Made by a program: the position numbers and the translations under genes. 64,000 nucleotides of DNA from Shinisaurus crocodilurus. Lineage: Eukaryota; Chordata; Lepidosauria; Squamata; Shinisauridae. The notes under the pieces are model-generated. The model saw only the letters and a program-made list of their open reading frames with translations, did no database searches and had not been told where the DNA came from. The DNA is taken from positions 206,750,715 through 206,814,714 of the forward strand of contig CM037877.1 in the NCBI GenBank assembly GCA_021292165.1. The letters run 5' to 3'. Shown piece by piece: positions 58,501-62,140 of this stretch. How positions within the stretch are numbered: position 1 is the stretch's first letter; every line of letters starts with the position of its first letter.

Positions 58501-58892
58501 TTTCTTGGCTGGGAGTTGTAGTAGAACTTTTGGCTGTCTAAACATGCATAGGATTGCGTCCTTAGCACCGGGCAAAACCAGTTTTATTTGCCCAGGCCTG
58601 TTGTTTTTATTTGCTGGATGTTTTATTGGTGTATTGCTGTTTATTCTGCTACCTTTTAAAAAATGTTAATGTTTTATGCCTTTTATACTTTCTGTAGCTT
58701 CATTTTTGTTTCCCTTGAAAATAATTCTATTAAAAGGTGGGGCAAATATATATAATATAAATATCATGTAAATATCATCACCTACCACTGTTGCACAGGA
58801 TGATGCTGGTCCCATTCTGGAGCTGGCCTGTCTCGAAAACAGTTGTCCCCATCATTCCAACTACCATCGCTCCAAACATTTTCATTAGGCAT
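19462..58892 (-). CDS. Periphilin-like protein gene, at least 18 coding exons, exon-amplified middle
   Basis: The last two exons encode AVLARKEEIEQ joined to AYLQALLNFAVVAAMLLEKE and ALRANLRGIG. This aligns in order with the Lge1-like C-terminal domain of periphilin-1 (PPHLN1), the HUSH subunit that aids silencing of retroelements and intronless transgenes. The gene reads from 58.9 kb leftward: a W-SDGSW start exon, an Arg/Gly-rich exon, eight acidic phase 0-0 exons, exons at 32.2 and 28.9 kb, an RS-rich exon (27.6 kb), a basic RRED exon, ERSKTYK (periphilin has ERSKSY), a KKKK exon, then two more array-like exons and the C-terminal exon. Phases agree at all joints except 55251 to 53296. Total about 797 codons, near twice PPHLN1. 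Orthology is unclear: it may be a paralogue. Individual exons rest on splice sites and open frames, with no transcript evidence. Confidence 0.72.
20848..20983. mobile_element. hAT MITE, palindromic
   Basis: Terminal repeats CAGGGCTCTCCAACCTTGGG; near-perfect palindrome around the TGCCATTAGCCATGCTGGC centre. Flanks CTCTATTG and CTCTAAAG are only partly alike. Confidence 0.78.
21119..21262 (-). CDS. Periphilin-like exon entering the Lge1-like domain (ends RKEEIEQ)
   Basis: The acceptor GATTTCTCTGTAG variant (CTCTGTAG) and donor CAG|GTATGA bound 48 codons, phase 0-0. RSAAVLARKEEIEQ aligns with RSKAIASKTKEIEQ of PPHLN1. This exon is the likely ancestor or closest relative of the upstream array exons. 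Confidence 0.75.
21527..21665. mobile_element. Palindromic MITE (GCACAATCCT ends)
   Basis: GGGCACAATCCTACACATGT to AACATGCAGAGGATTGCACCC with TAA-like flanks on both sides and an inner palindrome TGGCTGGGGTATGCTGGGAG. Confidence 0.7.
22037..22161. mobile_element. Palindromic MITE (same family)
   Basis: GGCACACTTCTATGCATGTT to AATATGCATAGGATTGCAGCC bordered by TTAA on both sides. Confidence 0.7.
22240..22500 (-). mobile_element. GC-rich element piece of the same family
   Basis: GAGAGCGATCCTATGGCCCC followed by a CpG-rich body with TTCAGCCTTGGGGCAGGG; only one end is clear. Confidence 0.45.
22604..22708 (-). CDS. Periphilin-like exon (ends TEESDQ)
   Basis: The acceptor TATATCTGCAG and donor CAG|GTAGGA bound 35 codons, phase 0-0. 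KYPSAVEVPVRSEAAQN resembles part of the 33.7 kb exon, so it is probably an array member. Confidence 0.65.
23038..23215 (+). mobile_element. Degraded Sauria-type SINE
   Basis: GGCAGTGTGGTATAGTGGTTAG and AGCTTAACCTATCTCAG are recognisable but the core has decayed. Confidence 0.6.
23970..24008. repeat. (AC)n microsatellite
   Basis: CACACACACACACACACATACACACACACACAC-type run beside the Lys-rich exon's intron. Confidence 0.9.
24065..24178 (-). CDS. Periphilin-like Lys-rich exon, probable nuclear localisation signal
   Basis: The acceptor CCTTTCCTCCAG and donor AAG|GTAGCT bound 38 codons, phase 0-0. TVKKKKLIQPEGTEKKKRRT looks like a bipartite nuclear localisation signal, fitting a nuclear HUSH-type protein. 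Confidence 0.65.
24582..24637 (-). CDS. Periphilin-like small exon ERSKTYK
   Basis: The acceptor TGTTTTGCAG is entered in phase 1, giving ERSKTYKVPYAYSPEGPTA, and the donor GCG|GTAAGA leaves phase 0. ERSKTY matches ERSKSY of PPHLN1, an independent link to that family. Confidence 0.7.
24905..25143 (+). repeat. Older interspersed repeat, left half
   Basis: The text TTAGACAAATTCATGGCAGA...GGCTATCAA...GCCACCAGCC and, beyond the nested insertions, GGCATCTAGTTG...AACTAGATAGGCCTTTGGTC (26490-26605) form one familiar amniote repeat split by the LINE and LTR. Confidence 0.5.
25144..25706 (-). mobile_element. L2/CR1-type LINE 3' piece interrupted by the solo LTR
   Basis: The segment with CATTACAGTAGTCCAAACAG and CTGGCTGCAGCATTCTGGAC is a well-known vertebrate LINE tail seen in reverse. 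It resumes after the LTR with TATGACCATGGCCAGATCAG (26403 onward to about 26490). Confidence 0.55.
25711..26398 (+). mobile_element. Solo retroviral-type LTR, 688 bp
   Basis: The unit starts TGTTGGAGACC and ends GCCAGCAACA and is flanked by CATG on both sides (25707-25710 and 26399-26402). It has a TATA box TGTATAAAAG near 26213, a poly(A) signal AATAAA near 26291 and a TTGGG-CAGG style R/U5. Removing it restores continuous flanking sequence. A 4 bp duplication is usual for gamma-like retroviruses. No internal viral genes are present. Confidence 0.85.
26490..26605 (+). repeat. Older interspersed repeat, right half
   Basis: Continues the repeat of 24905-25143: CCCATAGGCATCTAGTTG to CTAGCATGGCTCTTCTTATG. 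A related but reversed piece lies at 23885-23960. Confidence 0.5.
26807..26934 (-). CDS. Periphilin-like exon, basic/His-rich
   Basis: The acceptor CTTTTTACAG is entered in phase 2, completing AGG from the RS exon. It encodes RREDFGRNYCHYEHSCNPSR and ends NHHHSAK before AAAG|GTTTGT (phase 1). Both joints agree with neighbours. Confidence 0.65.
27511..27848 (-). CDS. Periphilin-like RS-rich exon with internal tandem repeats
   Basis: The acceptor CCTCTTGCCAG and donor GGAG|GTGAGA bound 112 codons plus two bases (phase 0 to 2). The second half is Arg-Ser-Pro-His rich with tandem copies of SRSPHGHR and related SRSPHRQEHR. PPHLN1 also has an Arg/Ser segment (RSYSPERSKSYS) between its N-terminus and Lge1 domain. 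Such RS stretches usually mediate RNA and protein contacts and are phosphorylated. Confidence 0.68.
28080..28256 (-). mobile_element. tRNA-derived SINE, anticodon arm CTGCTTTGCAGGC
   Basis: Same family, with GGCTCAGTGGTAGAGCACCT and GGTTCAATCCTCGGC; the anticodon stem differs from the other copies by a compensating change. Confidence 0.8.
28519..28647. mobile_element. hAT MITE, palindromic
   Basis: CAGTGTTCTCCAACCTTGGG ends and an exact target duplication CTTTAGAG (28511-28518, 28648-28655). Confidence 0.88.
28805..28939 (-). CDS. Periphilin-like exon, Trp/Glu-rich
   Basis: The acceptor CATCTCTCCAG and strong donor TCG|GTAAGT bound 45 codons, phase 0-0: PYSWETASFHAENLSRWAPE and onward to NISENDRSS. 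It precedes the RS exon with matching phase. Confidence 0.6.
29200..29773. other. Intron sequence, nothing recognised
   Basis: No exon with plausible borders and no familiar repeat was found. Confidence 0.45.
29774..30069. mobile_element. Possible hAT element
   Basis: CAGGGCTGGCCCAAGACATT at one end and, reversed, CAGGGTCAGCCCTACCATTA at the other; flanks GGAATTTT and GGAGTCCT match only in part. Confidence 0.5.
30129..30222. repeat. Short repeat with GCACAATCCTATGCA ends
   Basis: ACAATCCTATGCATGGC-TACTCAGAAGTAAGTCCCA to GAGTATAGGATTGCCGCC. Relatives lie at 10085-10185, 13950-14040 and 44588-44672. Confidence 0.6.
30262..30315. repeat. Imperfect hairpin, about 24 bp arms
   Basis: TCATTAGTGATCATTCATGCTGGT against its near-complement after the loop GCAAG; one base bulge and one mismatch. 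Confidence 0.8.
30470..30724. mobile_element. Tc1/mariner-like MITE
   Basis: Left CTTGGATTGAGAGCATAATT and right, reversed, CTTGGATTGCAAGTAACTTG form the inverted ends of a well-known TTGGATTGCGAG-type element. Confidence 0.6.
31146..31215. repeat. Perfect hairpin, 32 bp arms, 6 base loop
   Basis: AGGAATTCTTGGGAAATGAA and onward to 31177 pairs without mismatch with 31184-31215; the loop is CTGCAA. No repeat family is recognised. Confidence 0.9.
31247..31483 (+). mobile_element. Sauria-type SINE
   Basis: Full-length copy starting TGGTGTGGCGTAGTGGTTAG and ending AATAAATAAATAAACAAATA. Confidence 0.87.
31612..31796 (-). mobile_element. tRNA-Ala-derived SINE
   Basis: Reverse copy ending GGCAGATTCCCAGTG; the box B GGCTCGATCCCCAGC is clear. 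Confidence 0.8.
32111..32251 (-). CDS. Periphilin-like array exon (ends REEEIEW)
   Basis: The acceptor AATCAATGCAG and donor TGG|GTAAGC bound 47 codons, phase 0-0: NQISGSCEDVDHHQTC and SDIRCVPVLVREEEIEW. The donor is a good consensus. Confidence 0.62.
33342..33476. mobile_element. hAT MITE, palindromic
   Basis: Same ends; exact target duplication GTCTAAAG (33334-33341, 33477-33484). Confidence 0.88.
33629..33730 (-). CDS. Periphilin-like array exon (ends EKKEEIDL)
   Basis: The acceptor TTGTTCGTGCAG and donor CTG|GTATTT bound 34 codons, phase 0-0. AVEIPFLSEAADD resembles AVEVPVRSEAAQN of the 22.7 kb exon, and the ending CEKKEEIDL resembles EEIEQ endings. Confidence 0.6.
34140..34311. repeat. 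Repeats of AAACCATGGTTTG-type palindrome
   Basis: AACCATGG-TTT words recur about every 30-40 bases in both orientations just left of the copia insertion. Probably an old TIR element; the family is not identified. Confidence 0.45.
34317..34679 (-). repeat. Copia 3' LTR
   Basis: 363 bp, identical to the other LTR save four substitutions and one single-base indel. The purine-rich tract lies just upstream in element sense. Confidence 0.92.
34680..34698 (-). promoter_or_regulatory. Copia polypurine tract
   Basis: In element sense GAAAAGCAGGGGGA abuts the 3' LTR start TGTTGG, the expected position for the plus-strand primer. Confidence 0.75.
34720..35175 (-). pseudogene. Copia RNase H region
   Basis: Fragments in two frames give the RNase H core: near 35050-35170 an HADASFGSDSKSTSG-like stretch, and at 34720-34986 VYQDNQASIAIL and AGNEIPADLLSKP. 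The last fragment ends close to the 3' polypurine tract, as expected for copia. Confidence 0.8.
35142..36899 (-). pseudogene. Copia integrase end and reverse transcriptase
   Basis: The frame begins inside the integrase (HDAKLTDDFWAEALNCF), continues through an acidic linker, and holds the copia reverse transcriptase with YVDD (ILCYVDDLLIF), SLYGLKQSARCWN and DVTTAFLYGEL. It is entered by a second frame break near 36903 and leaves the family alignment at about 35175 (YRRFTNPRRC). Confidence 0.9.
37013..38653 (-). pseudogene. Copia gag-protease-integrase (5' part of the polyprotein)
   Basis: The frame begins MAERREKGFTFPQLDDSNF, a Gag_N-type UBN2 region, and contains the zinc knuckle CFACGKPGHFRKDC, the aspartic protease motif DSGATRHIC, and the start of the integrase core (HGDLVGPLTTSRGG, DQYTRYTFVYM). 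It runs out at a ten-base G run (37031-37040 on +), after which the frame must change. Either the copy is broken or the homopolymer length is wrong. Confidence 0.88.
38758..38777 (-). promoter_or_regulatory. Copia primer binding site, complementary to initiator tRNA anticodon arm
   Basis: Directly after the 5' LTR the element reads TTGGTTATGGGCCCAGTTT. GGTTATGGGCCCAG is complementary to the anticodon stem-loop of initiator tRNA-Met (CUGGGCCCAUAACC), not to its 3' end. Drosophila copia is known to use an internally cut initiator tRNA half as primer. Confidence 0.8.
38778..39141 (-). repeat. Copia 5' LTR
   Basis: 364 bp, element-sense start TGTTGGTATTTCGTGTAAC. It contains an ATATATA stretch that may act as TATA or poly(A) context. 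The target duplication GGTTT follows on the + strand. Confidence 0.92.
39644..39787 (-). CDS. Periphilin-like array exon, sister of 46.3 kb exon
   Basis: The acceptor AACACTCTGCAG and donor TTG|GTATGA bound 48 codons, phase 0-0: VKLKVRQAAEDPPSQTAP, TEEQTPPETTEG and EQEDSVL. Flanking intron sequence is also shared with the 46.3 kb copy, showing duplication of a DNA segment and not only of an exon. Confidence 0.62.
40036..40077. repeat. (TG)n microsatellite
   Basis: About 20 uninterrupted TG units in duplication copy A, not present in copy B. Confidence 0.95.
40530..40568. repeat. (TG)n microsatellite
   Basis: About 19 TG units. Confidence 0.95.
40570..44184. other. Intron sequence between array exons
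   Basis: Besides the SINE at 41007-41230 and G-runs near 42728, the region is plain. An open - frame at 42937-43239 follows TTTCAG but has no good donor. Confidence 0.45.
41007..41230 (+). mobile_element. Sauria-type SINE
   Basis: Copy with a short internal deletion (the GGGTGACTTTGGG part is missing) between CCCAGTCACTG and the head; tail AATATAATAAATAATAATAA. Confidence 0.85.
44185..44310 (-). CDS. Periphilin-like array exon (ends GSVETEL)
   Basis: The acceptor ACATTCTGCAG and donor CTG|GTACGG bound 42 codons, phase 0-0, beginning VPDSKQDVHLPSLTDSS and rich in acidic and proline residues. The ending is a diverged form of the array ending. Confidence 0.58.
45305..45784. mobile_element. hAT element, 480 bp
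   Basis: Ends CAGGGGCGCAGAACCTCTGG and, reversed, CAGGTGTGTTGAACTTCTT; flanks GCGTAGAC and GCATAGAC are an 8 bp target duplication with one change. No transposase is seen. Confidence 0.75.
45793..46612. repeat. Segmental duplication copy B
   Basis: Matching blocks are TTTCTCCAAATCCC, CTCCAAAACATAGCAAGGCCT, the 46.3 kb exon and ATCTTATTACTAAGGGGTAAG. Copy B lacks the TG run and is shorter. The copies are visibly diverged, so the duplication is not recent. Confidence 0.8.
46248..46373 (-). CDS. Periphilin-like array exon, duplicate of 39.7 kb exon, shifted acceptor
   Basis: The exon encodes LKDIQAPEDPPNQSAP, TEEQTPAETT and EKEEPVL before the donor CTG|GTATGA. It is about 65 percent identical by eye to the exon at 39644-39787. 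The acceptor that the sister copy uses (CTGCAG) reads TTGTGG here and is dead. The next AG, TTCAG at 46375-46374, lies six bases on and keeps the frame, giving 42 codons. The upstream C-run and purines make a poor pyrimidine tract, so skipping is possible. Confidence 0.5.
46615..47110 (+). mobile_element. CR1/L2-type LINE fragment
   Basis: NYCPVTNITFWGKVFKRVV, then after a MITE at 46748-46859 DPFQSRIRPGFGTKTASVIL and LLVAVDTITHSIL. The same reverse transcriptase segment as at 3.1 kb but in the opposite orientation. Confidence 0.72.
46748..46859. mobile_element. hAT MITE, palindromic, inside a LINE
   Basis: Same ends; exact target duplication ATCTAGAT (46740-46747, 46860-46867), placed within LINE codons for LDPFQS. 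Confidence 0.88.
47111..47747. other. Intron sequence, nothing recognised beyond LINE remnants
   Basis: A TTTACAACATAATGC-type LINE tail is possible near 47150-47330; no exon seen. Confidence 0.4.
47748..47879 (-). CDS. Periphilin-like array exon (ends KEEEGIEQ)
   Basis: The acceptor AATCTCTGTAG and donor CAG|GTACAA bound 44 codons, phase 0-0, starting VELAACSETEGD and ending LKPLKEEEGIEQ. The ending is closest to that of the 21.1 kb exon (ARKEEIEQ). Confidence 0.62.
48230..48410. repeat. Repetitive AACCCA/TGGGTTGT element
   Basis: AACAACCCAAGGTTAAACC and TACTCTGGGTTGTTATTG form loose inverted repeats; a relative with stronger arms (GTTGTCTACCCC) lies at 52060-52215. Confidence 0.45.
48411..49692. 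other. Intron sequence, nothing recognised
   Basis: AT-rich with a G13 run near 49433; no exon or clear repeat. Confidence 0.45.
49693..50133 (+). mobile_element. GC-rich non-autonomous element
   Basis: CACTAAGGGGCACAACCC to CAGATGCTGCCTAGGGGCC-ACAGGATTGC. It is CpG-rich and is the same family as 61278-61751. Confidence 0.6.
50340..50505 (-). mobile_element. Degraded Sauria-type SINE 3' half
   Basis: CCCTGTGAGGTAGACTAGG and ATTCTGCCCTTCCTCCAAGG correspond to the reverse of the SINE core and tail. Confidence 0.55.
50833..50961 (-). CDS. Periphilin-like array exon (ends KKKEKIEV)
   Basis: The acceptor ATTTCTTTAG and donor GTG|GTATGA bound 43 codons, phase 0-0. The Ser/Pro-rich start is followed by EGKEEVLPKKKEKIEV, a variant of the ending shared by the array exons. 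Confidence 0.6.
51310..51436. mobile_element. Diverged hAT MITE
   Basis: CAGGGATGAGCAACTTATGG to CATCGCCCACTCCTG with TTTTGGCCTACAACTCCCA inside. Confidence 0.58.
51637..51722. mobile_element. hAT MITE, half copy
   Basis: Only CCTTGCCATTAGCCATGCTG to GGTTGGAGAGCCCTG remains; the left half is missing. Confidence 0.65.
51885..52023 (+). mobile_element. tRNA-Ala-derived SINE, 3'-truncated
   Basis: GGCTGTAACTCAGTGGTAGA, CATGCTTTGCATGC and GGTTCAATCCCCGGC on the + strand; the copy ends at CTGCCAGTCAGTGA. Confidence 0.8.
52060..52215. repeat. Inverted repeat, possible MITE
   Basis: GGGTTGTTTGAGGGGGTAGACAACCCTCAAA pairs in part with GAGGGTTGTCTACCCCTTCAAATAACCC, about 50 bp arms, with GTTGTG at both outer ends. 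Family not identified. Confidence 0.55.
52840..52970 (+). mobile_element. LINE 3' end (L2/CR1-type)
   Basis: TGTGAACTGTTGTGAACCACC and TATTGGGTGGTATAGAAATG with ATGAATGAATGA are a typical L2-like tail. Confidence 0.5.
53180..53296 (-). CDS. Periphilin-like exon, Lys/Glu/Ser-rich
   Basis: The acceptor CCTCTGCTGCAG and donor AAG|GTAATT bound 39 codons, phase 0-0: PNKKESNSEKVEKQSTASKE and on to NETDPPK. Entry in phase 1 would meet a stop at once, so it does not join exon 2 as drawn. It does not show the EEIEQ ending of the array. Confidence 0.6.
53490..53634 (-). mobile_element. Sauria-type SINE, 5'-truncated
   Basis: Only the 3' half and tail are present (GGTAGGTTAGGCTGAG through TTTATTTATTTATTATATT). 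A 55 bp tail-only relic lies at 53030-53085. Confidence 0.75.
53876..54050 (+). mobile_element. 5S rRNA-derived SINE
   Basis: CTGAGCGTGGAAAGCTAAGC, AGGGTCAGGTCTGG and TACTTGGATGGGAGACC are 5S rRNA, followed by the tail GGGGGTTGGACTCGATAGCC and TCCAGCTCTATGATCTATG. Confidence 0.83.
54051..55250. other. Intron sequence between 53.3 and 55.3 kb exons
   Basis: If a missing exon joins exon 2 (phase 1) to the 53.2 kb exon (phase 0), it should be here. A TTTCTGTGTTTCAG acceptor at about 54941 opens only 13 codons and lacks a good donor. Confidence 0.4.
55251..55369 (-). CDS. Periphilin-like exon 2, RG-rich segment
   Basis: The acceptor TCTCTGCAG and the phase-2 entry fit exon 1 exactly (TG+G). It encodes AYDSNNYNFRGRGRSRGNF and then KKRPYRGRSYRG, an RNA-binding-type RG stretch. 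The donor is uncertain: AAAG|GTTGGG (used here, phase 1), TTGG|GTTTTG (phase 0) or TTGGG|GTAGAA (phase 2). Confidence 0.65.
55560..55670 (+). mobile_element. LINE-like 3' tail at left edge of the TIR element
   Basis: GACTGTACATCGCTCAGAGT and CCAGATGGGCGATTCAAAAATAGAAT followed by AAATAAATAAAT. The TIR element starts in its tail. Confidence 0.5.
55672..56990. mobile_element. CpG-rich TIR DNA element with internal large inverted repeat
   Basis: Ends are CCCGTATATACTCGAATA (left) and TCGAGTATATACGG (right), inverted, flanked by TA, which suggests a TA target duplication. The centre holds two roughly 390 bp near-identical arms (about 55850-56240 and 56282-56680) around a short spacer, and one arm module (56520-56670) is repeated at 56674-56830. 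Modules recur with CATACCTTTGTCAG-CGGCGG and TTAACATTATTTTCCTCC. CpG density is far above the surroundings. It lies in the intron between exons 1 and 2 of the periphilin-like gene. Confidence 0.72.
56991..58227. other. Intron 1 sequence, nothing recognised
   Basis: AT-rich; a TTTATTTATTTATTTATTATA relic (57850) resembles a SINE tail. Confidence 0.4.
58228..58466 (+). mobile_element. Sauria-type SINE
   Basis: Full-length copy from GAGCCAGTGTGGCGTAG to the AATAAATAAATAAATA tail. Confidence 0.87.
58786..58892 (-). CDS. Periphilin-like exon 1 (coding start)
   Basis: The acceptor TTTTCATTGCCCAG ends at 58896, so the exon is 58786-58895 and the first ATG is 58892-58890. The donor is CAGTG|GTAGGT and leaves phase 2. 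MPNENVWSDGSWNDGDN resembles the MWSEGRYEYE start of PPHLN1. At least one further 5' exon must lie upstream, since the exon starts with an acceptor; it could also carry the true start. Confidence 0.65.
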
Positions 58893-58895
58893 GTA

Positions 58896-60099
58896 CTGGG
58901 CAATGAAAAAAAATTCACAGACTGTTAGCACACCACAACCTATACTTTGACTGACTGGTCATGAATTCCTGGGGGGGGGGGGATGCAGAACATGAAGCAC
59001 TAATATTGAGAACTGGCACAGCATACTGCTAGATGCACACTGCTGGTTACTGAATTGACTAAATTTCTCCCCCATTCCTAGACTGGAGTCTTGTTCTTAT
59101 GTCCTAATTTCTTACTGTGGCTTGGCAGGCATTCAATGATGATGTTGCTGCATATCCTGAAAAATCCCCACCCACCCAGGCAATGAAGCTTAGAAAAAGA
59201 AAGATTCCATTGGTGCTGACTGGTGTTTTTTTTTATTAGCTTAATTGCCATGCAGGGAGGATTTCACACATGGGGAATATATGAAGTCACACCCTTCTCT
59301 GCCTGTGCACTGTGATCCCTAACCCACTAACCACCCCACCCACCCCCGCCAGCATGGCAATTAAACTTGGGGGGGGGCTTCCACTGTTGAAATGGAAGCT
59401 TTCCCCCCTAAGCCTAATTGTGTGTGTGTGTGTGTGTGTGTGTGTACACGCGCATGCGTGCGTGGGCAATTTCCCTTCAGGAGGGAAAGAGAGATGCAGG
59501 GAGAGAAGTAGGGGAAGAGACAAAGAGAGATGGGGGGGGGGAGAGATGTGTTTACTGCCCTCCTAAACGGTTAGATAATCTGGACAGGAGGTCCTTCTCC
59601 AGGTATCCCAGCTGTGTGTTGTATCTTGATCTTGAATGTGCGTGTGGTAGGGCTCCTCCTCCTCTTTGTGTGTGTCCCTGTCCTGCATTGTGGCACATTA
59701 AGAGGTGGAGCTAAGTGTGTCTGTATGTATCAAAGTCTCAGGTTTCCATCATAAAGAGAGACAACCCCAGAGAATGAAAGAGCTCCATCCTTCCCACCAC
59801 CACTTCCTTTTCTCTGCCGTCCCTCTGATATCCACCCCCAAACCTGCCTGTCTCTTCTTTCTATCCATCCTCACACTCTACTCTCCTTCCTAATCTACTT
59901 CCATGCCCCCTTATTCTCTACCTCATCTGCCCCACTCTCCAGCCCTCCCACCACCCACCCAAATTGAATCGTGCACCACTTTATTTTGTATTTAATTTAT
60001 GGAGGTAATGACGACTGGGAAATGGGGTAATTAACTGAAGGAGAATTGAAGTAGGAGCTAGGTGGGAATTGGGAAATTAATTGGGAGTGATGCCCTGAT
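58896..60099. other. Upstream of first recognised periphilin-like exon
   Basis: A 5' non-coding exon and promoter are expected from here rightwards but were not found; TG microsatellite and G-runs only. Confidence 0.4.
59419..59447. repeat. (TG)n microsatellite
   Basis: About 13 TG units followed by ACACGCGCATGCGTGCGTG, a possible Z-DNA tract. Confidence 0.9.
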
Positions 60100-60811
60100 T
60101 CATCTTTTGGCTTGCTTTTTTTATTAGTGTTCCGACAAATTTTTGAAATTCCATTTTGGTGCAAACATTGGTGAGGATAGATGTATTAATTTCCCTTTGC
60201 AAGCTGGCATATGATGCAAGAGAAATGGGATCACTGGAATAAGTCATACAAGACATTGATAGTAAATGTAATTTGAGATATCTGAAGTTGCACTTTCTGA
60301 GTAAACATTTGGTACAGTTCTATTGATGGGAGGAGAATATGAAACAATTCAGATTTGGGCAAAGTTAAATTTTCAACAGTAGGTACTTATCTTCTGACAT
60401 GAAAGTTGAGACATCCTTTGATAGTAAAAACACATCCTAATAATGATTATAAAATCTTTACTAGTATATTAGCAAAACATATACCGTACATAACTATATG
60501 TACATCATGACCAAACTGGGTTTCTCTGGACAAGAAGAGGAATAATGTGAGGAAAATCCTACATACTATAGGTTTTGCATCTGAATTAAGAGAAGAATCT
60601 TTATTGTTGTTTTTAGGTGTAGAAAAAGTTTTTTATAACACTGTATGGACAGTTTTATTTGAAGTTCTGAATGTCTTTAATTTTGGACCAATGTTTAATA
60701 AATAGGTACAGGCTATCTATTTAAAACCTAAAGCAAGAGTACATACAAATGGGATATTATCACCAGTATTTGAGTTAACTAAAGGCACTAGGCAGGGATG
60801 CCCATTGTCTG

Positions 60812-61028
60812 CATTTTTATTTATTTATTTATTTATATTCCCTGCCTTTTTTCCTGCAAGGAACCCAAGGCGGCATGCATAATCTTCCTCCTCTCCATTT
60901 TATCTAGGCTGAGAGTCAACTGACTGGCCCAAAGTCACCCAGTGAGTTTCATGGCCGAGCGGGGACTAGCACCCGGATCTCCCGAGTTCCAGTCCAGCAC
61001 TCTCACCACTACGCCACACTGGCTCTTT
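60812..61028 (-). mobile_element. Sauria-type SINE nested in L1
   Basis: Reverse copy inserted in L1 reverse transcriptase sequence. The L1 frame resumes directly after it (LALEPFAIKI). Confidence 0.85.
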
Positions 61029-61277
61029 TGTATTGGCATTAGAACCTTTTGCAATAAAAATCAGAGAAAATACAAACATCTGTGGAATAAAAATAGGAAA
61101 TTATACAGAAAAAATAAAAATACGCAGATGATATCGTTTTAAGTCACAGAACCTATGCAATTCTTACATGAAACTGAACAGTTAATAAAGGAATTTGGAC
61201 CATTAGTAGGATATAAATCAAATGAAGGGAAGACGTACATTACTGGAATAAATGTAACTAATAAATTTTTAAAAACA

Positions 61278-61751
61278 GGTAAGGGCGCAATCCAATGGGG
61301 TTGCCCATGACCCTCTGAACTCGGGAGGATTACGGGCATCCTATCCAGGACGGAAGGAGCGGAAGGAACGCGGAGGGAATCTTCACTTCACCTCCCTCCT
61401 CCTCCTGCCCTGCAAGTCAGTTAGATGGCCGATTTTGGCAGTCTAGCTGCAACGCTTAGGACAGGGAGGGAAGGAGACTGAAGCACAGCCAGGATACATG
61501 GTATCCCGGCAGACCCAGTCTCCTCCCCTCCCCACCCCCTGGAACGCCCTCTTTACCCCTTTCCGAGGTCAGTCTTACGACTTCGGAGAAGCAGCCGGTG
61601 CAGCTGTTTCCACACCAACTGCAGTGTGGGCAAGAATCAGAGTGTGGATCCCCAGCTCTGAGGTTGGAGCTCTTTTTGTACCTCGGATCTAGGAATCTGA
61701 AGGATCCTATCGCCCTCTAGATGCTGCCTAGGGGCCTAAGGATCGCTCTGC
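61278..61751 (+). mobile_element. GC-rich non-autonomous element inside L1
   Basis: Starts AAGGGCGCAATCC and ends CTAGATGCTGCCTAGGGGCC-TAAGGATCGCTCT. It shares its ends and its CCTCCTCCC/CGGAGGTC body with 49693-50133. Confidence 0.65.
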
Positions 61752-61938
61752 AAGAGAAAATTTTAATTATACCTGGAACAATTAAGCAGTAAGATACCTT
61801 GGGATAAAATTGACAGATAAATTAAATGATTTATATAAAAATAATTATAAATCTTTATATAATGAATTTGCTTTACTAATCAAAATAGGATTGCTGCAAT
61901 AAAGATATTACCCAAAACTAATTTTTTGTTTCAATATA

Positions 61939-62042
61939 CAGGCCTGTGGCTTACGCTGGCTCAGCTTGTCCTGCATTGAGCAGAGGGTTGGACTCGATAG
62001 CCTTGTAGGCTCCTTCCAACTCTATGATCTATGAAATCTATG
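61939..62042 (+). mobile_element. 5S-derived SINE, internally deleted, nested in L1
   Basis: CAGGCCTGTGGCTTACGCTG joins straight to TGCATTGAGCAGAGGGTTGG, lacking the 5S core seen at 53.9 kb. It ends in repeats of CTATGAAAT. Confidence 0.75.
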
Positions 62043-62140
62043 AAATCTCCCAACTGGAATTTCATCGAAACAAAGTAGTAAATGGCAACAACTTTTCTTT
62101 ACATTTATATGGAATGGGAAAAATCTAAAATAAAAGCTCT

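Larger units (their letters stand above)
60100..62140 (+). mobile_element. L1 LINE ORF2 fragment with three nested insertions
   Basis: Decayed but readable reverse transcriptase: HDQTGF-like text near 60510, ELTKGTRQGCPLS (60775-60812), then YADDIVL at 61121 and the KYLGIKL stretch at 61795. It is interrupted by a Sauria SINE (60812-61028), a GC-rich element (61278-61751) and a 5S SINE piece (61939-62042). Stops and frameshifts show it is dead. Confidence 0.82.

Noticed and set aside
61498..61692. 64-codon frame in the GC-rich element
   Set aside because: Inside a repeat family; no domain.
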